In this document: piece after piece, positions 7,224 to 16,012 of the stretch
Layout: every line of letters begins with the position of its first letter
Numbering within the stretch: the stretch's first letter is position 1
Assembly: GCF_034259325.1 (NCBI RefSeq)
Contig: NZ_JAXIVS010000017.1
Span: 161,277-225,276 of the forward strand
DNA length: 64,000 nucleotides
Reading direction: 5' to 3'
Source of the DNA: Hyalangium ruber
GTDB taxonomy: Bacteria > Myxococcota > Myxococcia > Myxococcales > Myxococcaceae
Notes under the pieces: generated by a model
Seen by the model: only the letters and a program-made list of their open reading frames with translations
What the model was told of the DNA's origin: nothing
Databases searched by the model: none
Program-made: the position numbers and the translations under genes

Positions 7224-8705
7224 TCAGAACGTGATCATCCGAAAGAACGCGTCCGCTAAGCGCCGACCATGCAAAGCCAGGTTCGAATCAGTCCCTGAGA
7301 GAAGCTCGTACCGGCAACCGGTAACCGGGTCAACGGCGTCGACCCCTGTCTTGCTCCAACGGAGGTGGCGGAACTGATCCTTCACTTCATTCTCCACGAA
7401 GCGCCCGCGGGCCTGCCGCTCTAGTAAATGAGACAGCCAATCCTTGCCCTGCTCGCTGGCTCGGCGAATGGCGGTACGCTCTTCGGGTGTCAGTTGCTGC
7501 CGGCTCCAGGTCCCGGCCACTCGTTGCGCAGCCGCCTGAAGTTGGTCCCCCACGGGATCCGCTGCGGGTATCTCCTTCACGGATTTACCGGCGGGTACGT
7601 GCCACCGCTGCCCGTTGATGAAGACCTGCCGGTTGCCTCCCTGGTGGCGGATGACCGTGGCAACGCCTACTCGCGTCTCCACTGACGCGGCAACCCCTCG
7701 ACCACCGGGGCTGCGCACCATGAGGGTGAAGGTGCCCTCGGCGGGGGCCGCCACCGCCTCCACCTCTCCCGCCGCCGCCAGCCTCATGCCTCCCTGTGCC
7801 TCAGCCTGCGCCGCCGCGCGCGCAAAGCCGGGCAGCGTGGGCAGCTTCTCTGCGAGCTTCGCCGTGGTGCCGCCAAGAGCCGCTGTCACCAGCAGCACCA
7901 GCCCCCGTGCCGTGTTCTCTCCCATCACCTTGCCGAACCGCTCGCCTGCGTCCCGTAGGTGTTCGAAGCGGGTGGCCCGGTCGGCTTCCTGAACCAACCG
8001 CGCCCAGCCGTTCATCAGGCTCCACACGGTGTCCATGCCCAGCCAGGCAACGAGTGCCACCGTCAGCACCGCCGCGATGCCCTTCGAGATGGGCTCCGGA
8101 AGCAGCCACAACGTGAGGTACACGGCGCTGGTCCACACCACCAGGGCCAGCACCGCCCGCGGGTCCGCCATCTGCACGAGCGCGTGCTTCATCTCCTGGA
8201 GGACCGAACCGAAAGCCATGGCCAGCGCCAGGGTGCGCCGGTCCTCCATCCCCAAGGTGGGCCCGTCCGCCAACAGTCCCAGGCAGTCGCTCCCTGCGTG
8301 ATCCACCGCGCACATGCGCAGGTACTCGCGTGTCATCCGCGCCGCGCTGGAGGCGTCCAAGGCACTGCCCTCCTCCACCGGCACCATCCTCACCACGCGC
8401 CCGCAGTCCACCTCCGCCAACAGGTTGGCTTCCAGCCCTCCCTCCATGAGCCAGTGTGCAGCCTCCGAAGGGCGAGAGGAGGACTGCACATTCCTGGCCA
8501 GTTCCCGCATGGCTGACTGGAAGTCGCCTTCGTCCAACTCCAGCGGCTCGGCGTGAACCGCTCCAGCCGTGAGCACTCGCACCTCATACCGGAGGGCCGC
8601 CAGTTCCGCCTCGTAGGGGTCGGTGCTCCCGGCGGCGCCCCTCTGCGCACTCACGCATGCGGTAAGCACCGCCAGTAGCAGGGCCCCCACCTGACGCAAT
8701 CCCAT
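7224..8705 (-). CDS. Sit-like lipoprotein polymorphic toxin with C-terminal nuclease-like domain
   Basis: 493 aa. The ATG at 8705 is chosen because GGAGG lies 5 nt upstream and it gives a lipoprotein signal with lipobox LTAC (Cys17). The conserved N-terminal region (about 30-330) includes a 'DPRAVLALVV' segment, hydrophobic stretches at about 183-202 and 207-225, MDTVWSLMNGW and DRATRFEHLRDAGERFG. I recall this pattern from SitA-type toxins that myxobacteria pass to kin by TraA/B outer-membrane exchange. The variable C-terminus (about 400-493) has E438 in RFVENEV, D456 in GVDAVDP and E467 in YELLSG. This spacing recalls PD-(D/E)XK nucleases, though the usual Lys is missing. Toxicity and delivery are inferred. 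The downstream gene probably encodes immunity. Confidence 0.75.
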   Translation of the reverse strand: MGLRQVGALLLAVLTACVSAQRGAAGSTDPYEAELAALRYEVRVLTAGAVHAEPLELDEGDFQSAMRELARNVQSSSRPSEAAHWLMEGGLEANLLAEVDCGRVVRMVPVEEGSALDASSAARMTREYLRMCAVDHAGSDCLGLLADGPTLGMEDRRTLALAMAFGSVLQEMKHALVQMADPRAVLALVVWTSAVYLTLWLLPEPISKGIAAVLTVALVAWLGMDTVWSLMNGWARLVQEADRATRFEHLRDAGERFGKVMGENTARGLVLLVTAALGGTTAKLAEKLPTLPGFARAAAQAEAQGGMRLAAAGEVEAVAAPAEGTFTLMVRSPGGRGVAASVETRVGVATVIRHQGGNRQVFINGQRWHVPAGKSVKEIPAADPVGDQLQAAAQRVAGTWSRQQLTPEERTAIRRASEQGKDWLSHLLERQARGRFVENEVKDQFRHLRWSKTGVDAVDPVTGCRYELLSGTDSNLALHGRRLADAFFRMITF

Positions 8706-8837
8706 GAATGCCTCCAGCACGAGGTGACACCCAGGCTACTGAAACGCTACAGAGGGAACGACGACGCTCCAGGTCCTCTCCGCTGCGTGGAAGAGGGAAT
8801 GAAACTTTTTGGCCCTCCCCGGGTTGGTGACAGCGTG

Positions 8838-10523
8838 ATGGACTCGATGCCTCGTCGCTCAGCCTTGTGGTGCCTGGCGGCACTCCTTGTCCTGGGGTGC
8901 GCCTCGGCCTCCAAGCCTTCGGTTCCTCCGTCCGCGACTCCGACCGCGCCCTCCGTGCCCTCACTCGCATTGCCGGACAGCGGTTGGAGCGAGGAGAAGC
9001 GCGCGCTCCATGCGCTGCGACGCCTTGCCTATGGGCCCTCGCCCCAGGACTGGCAGGAGGTGCGTCGCCTCGGAGTCGCCCGGTGGATGGCGCTTCAGCT
9101 CTATCCCGAGCACCTCCCGGATGAGGCCATGGCCGCGCGTCTGGCGCCGCTGCCCACCCTGCGATTGAGCACCGAGGAGCTGATCGCCCGCTACCCGCCT
9201 TTGCGCCAGCAGGCTCGCGAGCTGGGCTTCCCCCTAGAGACCCGTGAAGACCGCCGCGATCTCACGATGATGCTCGGCCCCGACGCCCTGCCGCGACGCG
9301 TGGCAGGCGACCTCATGGCCCAGAAGCTCATCCGCGCCGTGGAGAGCCAGCACCAACTCCAGGAGGTGCTCGTCGACTTCTGGTTCAACCACTTCAACGT
9401 CTCCGCCGAGAAGGGCCCCGTGCGGTGGATGGTCACCTCCTACGAGCGCGACGCCATCCGCCCCCACGTCTTCGGCCGCTTCCGTGACCTGCTCCGCGCC
9501 ACCGCCCGCCACCCGGCGATGCTCTTCTACCTGGACAACTGGACGAGCGTCCGCGACGGCTTCGAGCCCCCGCGCCGCCGCTCCGGCATGCCTCCCGCCT
9601 TCCGCAAGAACGCGCGCGGCCTCAACGAGAACTACGCCCGCGAGTTACTCGAGCTGCACACCCTCGGCGTGGACGGTGGCTACACCCAGCAGGACGTGCG
9701 CGAAGTGGCCCGCATCTTCACCGGCTGGTCCCTCAACCGCCCACGCGTGGCTCCCTCCTTCGTCTTCCGCGCCAGTGCGCATGACGCCGGAGAGAAGACC
9801 GTGCTGGGCCACACCTTCCCCGCGGGCGGTGGTGAGCAGGACGGAGAACGCGTCCTGGACATGCTCTCCCGTCACCCCGCCACCGCGCGCTTCCTCGCCA
9901 CCAAGCTGGCGCGCAAGTTCGTCTCGGATGAGCCCCCGGCCGCGCTCGTGGACCGGCTGGCCCAGGTGTTCCTCGACACCGACGGAGACTTGCGCGCCCT
10001 CTATACCGCCCTCTTCACCTCTCCCGAGTTCTGGTCCGACGCGGCCTGGAGCGCCAAGACCCGGACGCCCCTGGAGCTCGTGGCCTCCAGCATCCGCGCC
10101 CTCGGCGGCACCACCACTGGCGACTTCCCGCTGGCCCGCGCCGTGGAGCGCATGGGCGAGCCCCTCTACCGCGCCCCCGCGCCCACCGGCTACCCCGAGC
10201 ACGCCGCGCCCTGGGTCAACGCAGGTGCCCTCGTGGTCCGCCTCAACTTCGCCCTCGCCCTCGCCTCCGACCGCGTGCGCGGCACCGACGTGAACGTGAT
10301 GGCGCTCGTGCCCCAGCCGCCTCCCGCCGACACTGGCGCGCTCGTGGATGCCCTGGCGCTGCGCCTGCTCTACGAGCCCCTCTCTCCCCAGACGCGCGCC
10401 ACGCTCCTGGCCGCCCTCGAGCCGGGCGAGGACGAGCGCATGCCCGATGGCGAGGTGCGCCCCGTGGACGTGCGCCGTGCCGTCGGCCTCCTCCTCGGCT
10501 CCCCCGAGTTCCAGAAGCAGTGA
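8838..10523 (+). CDS. DUF1800-domain lipoprotein
   Basis: 561 aa. The ATG is chosen to place a short lipoprotein signal (SALWCLAALLVLGC) at the N-terminus; upstream in-frame codons have no signal logic. The mature protein begins with a Pro/Ser/Thr linker, followed by a DUF1800 domain with the family marks RRLAYGPS, LVDFWFNHFNVS, NENYARELLELHTLGVDGGYTQ and ARIFTGWS. DUF1800 proteins of unknown biochemical role are almost always encoded next to a DUF1501 gene, as here (8-nt gap). They occur in bacteria with complex envelopes. The protein likely sits in the periplasm anchored by lipid. A divergent promoter region of about 130 nt separates it from the Sit-like toxin gene. Confidence 0.88.
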   Translation: MDSMPRRSALWCLAALLVLGCASASKPSVPPSATPTAPSVPSLALPDSGWSEEKRALHALRRLAYGPSPQDWQEVRRLGVARWMALQLYPEHLPDEAMAARLAPLPTLRLSTEELIARYPPLRQQARELGFPLETREDRRDLTMMLGPDALPRRVAGDLMAQKLIRAVESQHQLQEVLVDFWFNHFNVSAEKGPVRWMVTSYERDAIRPHVFGRFRDLLRATARHPAMLFYLDNWTSVRDGFEPPRRRSGMPPAFRKNARGLNENYARELLELHTLGVDGGYTQQDVREVARIFTGWSLNRPRVAPSFVFRASAHDAGEKTVLGHTFPAGGGEQDGERVLDMLSRHPATARFLATKLARKFVSDEPPAALVDRLAQVFLDTDGDLRALYTALFTSPEFWSDAAWSAKTRTPLELVASSIRALGGTTTGDFPLARAVERMGEPLYRAPAPTGYPEHAAPWVNAGALVVRLNFALALASDRVRGTDVNVMALVPQPPPADTGALVDALALRLLYEPLSPQTRATLLAALEPGEDERMPDGEVRPVDVRRAVGLLLGSPEFQKQ

Positions 10524-10531
10524 GGCCTGTC

Positions 10532-11776
10532 ATGTCCCTGTCCCGACGCGCCCTGCTCCGCTCCGCCGGCCTCTCCCTGCTGGGACTGGCCACCCTGCCT
10601 CCCTTCCTCGCCCGCGCCGCCGAGGCCCTCCCCACCGGCCGCCGCAAGGTGCTCGTCACCCTCTTCCTGCGCGGCGGCGCCGATGGCCTCTCCCTCCTGC
10701 CACCCGTGGGAGACCCGGACTACTACCGCCTCCGTCCACAGCTCGCGCTCGCCGCACCGGGCTCGGCAGAGGACGCGGCGCTCCGGTTGGACGACACCTT
10801 CGGCCTCCACCCAGGCCTGGAACCTCTGCTCCCCTGGTGGCGCGAGGGCGTGCTCGCCGCCGTTCCCGCCGTGGGACTGCCCCACCCCGTGCGCAGCCAC
10901 TTCGACGCTCAGGACTTCGTCGAGTCCGGCACCCCCGGCGTGAAGTCCACCCGCGACGGCTACCTCAACCGCGCCCTGGCCTTGCTGCCCGTGGATCCCT
11001 CCGCCGGCGCCTTCCGCGCCGTGGCCCTGCAGCCCACCCTCCCCCGCGCCCTGGCGGGAGACGCTCCGGCGCTCGCCCTCGACTCCCTGCAGAGCTTCCG
11101 CCTGCGCGTCCCCAGGCGCACCGGCGCCCTCAGCTTCGACTCGCTCTATGCCTCCGCCGTGGACGAGGCCCTGCGCACCACCGGCGTGGAGACCTCCTCG
11201 GCGCTCTCCCTGGTGACCGACCGCCAGCTCGCCGACCAGCCGCCCCAGCATGGCGCCACCTATCCCCGCTCGCCCCTCGGTCGCCGCCTGCAGGACCTGG
11301 CCCGTCTCATCCACGCCGACGTCGGCCTTCAGCTCGCCGCCACCGAGTCCGGCGGCTGGGACACCCACATCCTCCAGGGACGCGGCAAAGGCCCCTTCGC
11401 CACCCGGGCGAAGGACCTCGGCGAGAGCCTGGCCGCTTTCGCCACGGACCTGGGCCCCCGGCTGGCCGACGTGCTCGTGGTGGTGCTCAGCGAGTTCGGC
11501 CGCACCGCCCGGGAGAATGGCAACCGAGGCACCGACCACGGCACCGGCGGCGCCGTCCTCCTGCTGGGCGGCACCGTGCGCGGCGGCCGAGTCGCAGGAC
11601 CGTGGAGGGGTCTGTCCGAACCCAACCTGTTAGATGGGAGAGATGTGCCCTCGCTCACCGATGTGCGCAACGTCCTCGCCGAGGCCCTCATGACGCACTG
11701 CGGCCTGCTCACGCCGGAGGCCGTATTTCCAGGGCTCGGCGCGCGGCCCGCCCTGCTCCGTCTCTTGGGTGACTGA
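10532..11776 (+). CDS. DUF1501-domain protein, Tat-exported
   Basis: 414 aa. The ATG at 10532 gives a Tat signal: SRRALLRSAGLSLLG, then a hydrophobic core and an AxA-like site (ARAAEA). The domain shows VTLFLRGGADGLSLLPP near the start, DTHILQGRG in the middle, and VVLSEFGRTARENGNRGTDHGTGG near the end. The last motif resembles the metal/phosphate site of alkaline phosphatase/sulfatase-fold enzymes, to which DUF1501 is distantly related. It is paired with the DUF1800 gene upstream, from whose stop it is 8 nt away, so both are probably translated together and act in the periplasm on a shared substrate that is not known. Confidence 0.88.
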   Translation: MSLSRRALLRSAGLSLLGLATLPPFLARAAEALPTGRRKVLVTLFLRGGADGLSLLPPVGDPDYYRLRPQLALAAPGSAEDAALRLDDTFGLHPGLEPLLPWWREGVLAAVPAVGLPHPVRSHFDAQDFVESGTPGVKSTRDGYLNRALALLPVDPSAGAFRAVALQPTLPRALAGDAPALALDSLQSFRLRVPRRTGALSFDSLYASAVDEALRTTGVETSSALSLVTDRQLADQPPQHGATYPRSPLGRRLQDLARLIHADVGLQLAATESGGWDTHILQGRGKGPFATRAKDLGESLAAFATDLGPRLADVLVVVLSEFGRTARENGNRGTDHGTGGAVLLLGGTVRGGRVAGPWRGLSEPNLLDGRDVPSLTDVRNVLAEALMTHCGLLTPEAVFPGLGARPALLRLLGD

Positions 11777-11840
11777 AGGTCCGGTGCTACCATACCCCCA
11801 GGATTGGCCATGAAGCCGCCCGGGGGCGGCGGGGAAGCCC

Positions 11841-13487
11841 ATGATTGAAAGCGACGCCTCAGCCGGGGGCGCGCCACCCACCGTGGTGGATCCCCTGCTG
11901 GGAAAAGTCCTCAACGAGCGCTTCAAGATCCTGGAGGCATTGGGCTCCGGCGGGATGGGCCGTGTCTACAAGGCCATGCAAGCGCCCCTGGACCGGCCCG
12001 TCGCGCTCAAGGTCCTCAATCCCCAGTACGGTCAGGACAAGGACCCGGGCTTCCAGCGTCGCTTCTTCCTCGAGGCCAGCGTCACCGCCCGGCTGCGCCA
12101 CCCCAACACCGTCACCGTCATCGACTACGGAAAGACCGACGACGGCATCTACTACATCGCCATGGAGTACCTGGAAGGGCAGACGCTCTCCCAGCTCCTC
12201 ACGCAGATGGGCCCCCTGCCGTGGGCCCGCGCGCTCAACATCGCCCAGCAGATCGCCCGCTCCCTGCGCGAGGCGCACAAGATCGGCCTCATCCACCGCG
12301 ACCTGAAGCCCGCCAACGTGATGATCCTCAATCAGGAGACGGATCACGACGTGGTGAAGGTGCTGGACTTCGGCCTGGTGAAGTCCTTCATCCCCGACGG
12401 CGGCCAGTTCCCCGCCGACGTGTCGCTGACGCAGGCGGGCGTCATCCTCGGCTCGCCGCAGTACATGGCGCCCGAGCAGGCGCGCAACATCTCGGATCCG
12501 CGCGGCGACGTGTACTCGCTGGGCGTGGTGCTCTACCAGATGCTGCTGGGCCGCCCGCCGTTCCACGCCGAGCAGAGCATCGACATCATCGTCAAGCACC
12601 TCAACGAGCCGCCGCCGGCCTTCTCCGCGCTGTGGCCCAACCACACCATCCCTCCCGAGGTGGAGGCGCTGGTGATGAAGTGCCTGGCCAAGCGCCCCGC
12701 GGACCGCTTCGACTCCATGGACGCGGTGCTCGAGAGCATGCGCCGCGCCTCGGCCAACGGCGGCATCAGCGGCGTGTTCACCGGCCCGCGCAGCTTCCCC
12801 GGCGTGGGCAATACCGGGCCGCTCACCGGCCCCATCTCCCCGCCAGCCTCGGCCCTCTCGCCCTCGGGCGCGTCCACCGTGGCGCTCGACATCTCCGTGG
12901 AGGAGCCCGAGGCGCGCAAGCGCCGCAACTCCCTGGCCATGGCCCTGTTCGGCGGCTCGGTGCTGCTCGGCGTCGGCGTGGCCCTGGTGCTCGCCTTGCG
13001 CTCGCCCACGCCCAGCCCTCCGCCAGTGCTGCCTCCGCCCGCGCAGCAGCCCGTGGCCACCGCCCCGGTGCCACCGCCTCCCGCGCCCGTCCAGGAGACC
13101 GCTCCCGCCTTCAAGGCGCTCACCCCCGAGTCGAACGCGGAGCCCGTCCCCGAGGAGCTCGTCCCCAACGCGCAGAAGCCGCCTACCGAGACGGCACCGG
13201 CCCTGCCCGCGCAGGTGCGCTTCCTCATCGCCAGCGAGCCGAGCGGCGCCCGGGTGACGCACGCGGGCCGCAAGCTGGGCCAGACGCCGCTGGAGCTGAA
13301 GCTCCCCGCAGACGACGCGGGCCGTGCGAGCGCCGAGCTGACCTTCGAGCTGGCTGGCTACCCTCGTGCCACCGTCACCGCCGAGGGTGAGGGCCCCGAG
13401 GTGCGCTTCACGCACAAGCTGAAGAAGAAGAGCTCGCGGCCCAAGTCGTCAGGCTCGCGTGGTTACAAGGACGATCCCTACCAGTGA
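11841..13487 (+). CDS. Transmembrane Ser/Thr protein kinase with PEGA-like C-terminal region
   Basis: 548 aa. The kinase domain spans about 28-300: glycine loop LGSGGMGRVY (35-43), Lys57 in VALKVL, catalytic IHRDLKPANV (Asp154), DFG at 176-178 and APEQ at 210-213. All catalytic residues are present, so it should be active. A Ser/Gly/Pro linker leads to one transmembrane helix (about 365-386), then a Pro-rich stretch and a small extracytoplasmic domain (about 455-530, with SEPSGARVTHAGRKLGQTPLEL). That pattern is typical of PEGA domains. The stop overlaps the GTG start of the TonB-dependent receptor gene, so the kinase may regulate or sense that uptake system. Activating signal unknown. Confidence 0.92.
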   Translation: MIESDASAGGAPPTVVDPLLGKVLNERFKILEALGSGGMGRVYKAMQAPLDRPVALKVLNPQYGQDKDPGFQRRFFLEASVTARLRHPNTVTVIDYGKTDDGIYYIAMEYLEGQTLSQLLTQMGPLPWARALNIAQQIARSLREAHKIGLIHRDLKPANVMILNQETDHDVVKVLDFGLVKSFIPDGGQFPADVSLTQAGVILGSPQYMAPEQARNISDPRGDVYSLGVVLYQMLLGRPPFHAEQSIDIIVKHLNEPPPAFSALWPNHTIPPEVEALVMKCLAKRPADRFDSMDAVLESMRRASANGGISGVFTGPRSFPGVGNTGPLTGPISPPASALSPSGASTVALDISVEEPEARKRRNSLAMALFGGSVLLGVGVALVLALRSPTPSPPPVLPPPAQQPVATAPVPPPPAPVQETAPAFKALTPESNAEPVPEELVPNAQKPPTETAPALPAQVRFLIASEPSGARVTHAGRKLGQTPLELKLPADDAGRASAELTFELAGYPRATVTAEGEGPEVRFTHKLKKKSSRPKSSGSRGYKDDPYQ

Positions 13488-16012
13488 AAATGCCCGGAGC
13501 TTTCAAGCACGCCGGCGTCCTCGCGCTGTGTCTGTTCGCGGGGAATGCCATGGCCGACGAGCGCCTGGAGGCGCGCCGCCACTTCCGCAATGGCATGAGC
13601 CTCATCGCCCAGGGGCAGTTCGACCAGGGCATCGCCGAGCTGCAAGAGGCCTACGTCATCAAGCCTCACCCCAACGTCCTCTACAACATCGCGCGCGCGT
13701 ACCTGGACGCGGGCCGCTCGGTCGAGGCGCTGGAGTGGTACCGGCGCTACCTCACCTTCAACCCACCGGACGCCGAGTCGGTACGCGCCACCATCGCCCG
13801 GCTGGAGGCCACGGTGAACGCGGCCGAGCCCGCGAAGCCGGCCGATCCACTCCCTATGCCTCCGCCCCCGCAGAAGGGCGGCCCCGCGCTGGACGCGCAG
13901 GCCATGGCCGCGCTCCTCGAGCGGCTGGAGAAGGCCATTGCCCGCGCGGAGGCACTGCCCGCGGCGCCCGCCACGCCTGTCCCCGCTCCCTCGGCGACGC
14001 CCGGTACGGCCACGCCAGGAGCGCAGGGCTCCGGCACCTCCACCGATGACGAGGGCGCGGTGCCCTACGAGGAGCGCGTGGTGACGGCCAGCCGTCGCGC
14101 CCAGTCCGCGCTGGAGGCCCCCAACGCCACCACGGTCATCACCGCCGAGGACATCCGCCTCTCGGGTGCCACCAGCCTGGTGGAGCTGCTGCGCCGGGTG
14201 CCTGGCGCGGACGTTATGGAGCTGGGCGTGGGCAGCGCCAACTACTCGCTGCGTGGCTTCAACCAGCGCGTGGCCAACAAGGTGCTCGTGCTGGTGGACG
14301 GGCGCACCGAGTACCAGGACTTCCTGGGCATGACGCTCTGGTCCAGCATGCCCATCGCGCTGGAGGAGATCGAGCGCATCGAGGTCATTCGCGGACCGGG
14401 CAGCGCCCTGTACGGCGCCAACGCGATGCTGGGCGTCGTCAACATCATCACCCGCGCGCCGGGCACCGGGCCGCGCGCCCAGTTCCAGGCCATCGCGGGT
14501 GGCGGCAACACCGCGGGAGGCTCCTTCCTCAGCCATGGAGCCACGGGCGCGCTGCGCTACCGCATGTCCGTGGGCTACGGGCAGATGGACAAGTGGAGCC
14601 GGGACTTCGCCGAGGAGCGCCAGGACGTGGTGCGGCGCATGCCCGAGGAGACCGTGGGCCACCGCGGCGCCCGGGGCAACCTGTCCACCGAGTACACCTT
14701 CGCGCCGGGCTTCGACCTGGGGCTGTCCGCGGGCCTCAACCGCTTCTCCACGGAGCTGTACCCGCTGGGGGTGCTGCGCAACTTCTACATGGACGGCATC
14801 ACCTCCTACGCCAAGGCGGACGGGGGCCTGGGGCCGGTGAAGCTCAAGTTCTTCTGGAACCACCTGAACGTGGACGCGGGGCCGCAGTACGAGCCCATCG
14901 GCCAGCGCTCGCTGGCCACGCGTGTCACCTCGCACCTCTTCAACGGAGAGGCCCTCTTCAGCAAGGGCTTCGAGCTGGCCGGAGAGCACCAGCTCAACGT
15001 CGGCGTCGAGGGTCGCCTCAAGCGCGTGACGTGGAACTACCTCGGCCCCGGGCTGAAAGAGGAGTTCCACGCCGCCGCCTTCGTGCAGGACGAGTGGCGG
15101 CCGGTGCGCCCCCTGCGCCTGCTGGCCTCGTACCGCGTGGACCGGCACCCGCTGCTGGACGCGGGCAAGCCGGGCCTGGCGCACTCGCCTCGCGTGTCCG
15201 CCATCGTCATCCCCATCGAGGGGCACGCCTTCCGCGCCAGCGCGGCCTCCGCCTTCCGGGAGCCCACCTTCCTGGAGAGCTACACGGACCTGTTCGTCCC
15301 CGCTCCCGGCGTGCCCGGCGCCAGCGCCAACACCCGAGGCAGCCGCTCCCTGAAGCCCGAGCGGCTGGTGGCCCTGGAGCTGGGCTACCGCGGCGAGGCG
15401 CCCGCCCTGGGCATCGACTGGGACGTGGCCCTCTACCAGAACACGGTGAAGGACCTCATCGACCTGTCGGCGGTGCAGCGACTGCCGGCCAACGAGTCCT
15501 TCGACCCGAGCACCGGCACGTACCTGCTGGGCCGCTCCTTCTTCCAGAACGAGCAGGCCACCTATGTCTCGCGCGGGGCGGAGGCCGGCGTCTCCCTGGC
15601 CCCCATCGACGGCCTGGGCATCAAGGCCAGCGCCGCCCTGCAGAAGGTGTCGGCGGAGGGCGAGGCGAACGAGCAGTGCGGCCCGTGCAACCAGGCGCCC
15701 CAGCTCAAGCTCTTCGGTGGCCTCACCTACCGCACGCGCGCGGACCTGGAGTTCGGCATCGACGCGACCTACACCTCGGGCACCACCTGGATCGAACGCG
15801 AGCCCAACGCGGCGGACCCCACCAGCATCCAGCTCATCGCCAACCCGCTGGCCGCCTACACCCTGCTCAACGCCCGCGTGGGCTACGAGGTGCTCGAGGA
15901 TCGGCTCACGGTGGCCCTGGTGGGCTCGAACCTGGCCAGCGCCCACAACCAGCACCCGCTCGGCAACCGCATCGAGCGCCGCGTCTACGCGACGCTGACG
16001 GTGACTCCATGA
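13484..16012 (+). CDS. TonB-dependent receptor with N-terminal TPR domain
   Basis: 842 aa. The GTG overlaps the kinase stop; an ATG two codons later (13490) is an equal alternative. A signal peptide (ends AGNAMA) is followed by TPR-like helices (about 25-105: EARRHFRNGMSLIAQGQFDQGIAEL... LYNIARAYLDAGR). A Pro/Ala linker (about 110-185) comes next. The plug domain (about 190-325) starts ERVVTASRRAQ and includes NYSLRGFNQRVANKVLVLVDGR and IEVIRGPGSALYGANAMLGVVNIITR. A 22-strand barrel follows to the C-terminus. The receptor would import a scarce ligand across the outer membrane with TonB energy. The periplasmic TPR in front of the plug is unusual and suggests a protein partner. Ligand unknown. 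Confidence 0.9.
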   Translation: MKMPGAFKHAGVLALCLFAGNAMADERLEARRHFRNGMSLIAQGQFDQGIAELQEAYVIKPHPNVLYNIARAYLDAGRSVEALEWYRRYLTFNPPDAESVRATIARLEATVNAAEPAKPADPLPMPPPPQKGGPALDAQAMAALLERLEKAIARAEALPAAPATPVPAPSATPGTATPGAQGSGTSTDDEGAVPYEERVVTASRRAQSALEAPNATTVITAEDIRLSGATSLVELLRRVPGADVMELGVGSANYSLRGFNQRVANKVLVLVDGRTEYQDFLGMTLWSSMPIALEEIERIEVIRGPGSALYGANAMLGVVNIITRAPGTGPRAQFQAIAGGGNTAGGSFLSHGATGALRYRMSVGYGQMDKWSRDFAEERQDVVRRMPEETVGHRGARGNLSTEYTFAPGFDLGLSAGLNRFSTELYPLGVLRNFYMDGITSYAKADGGLGPVKLKFFWNHLNVDAGPQYEPIGQRSLATRVTSHLFNGEALFSKGFELAGEHQLNVGVEGRLKRVTWNYLGPGLKEEFHAAAFVQDEWRPVRPLRLLASYRVDRHPLLDAGKPGLAHSPRVSAIVIPIEGHAFRASAASAFREPTFLESYTDLFVPAPGVPGASANTRGSRSLKPERLVALELGYRGEAPALGIDWDVALYQNTVKDLIDLSAVQRLPANESFDPSTGTYLLGRSFFQNEQATYVSRGAEAGVSLAPIDGLGIKASAALQKVSAEGEANEQCGPCNQAPQLKLFGGLTYRTRADLEFGIDATYTSGTTWIEREPNAADPTSIQLIANPLAAYTLLNARVGYEVLEDRLTVALVGSNLASAHNQHPLGNRIERRVYATLTVTP

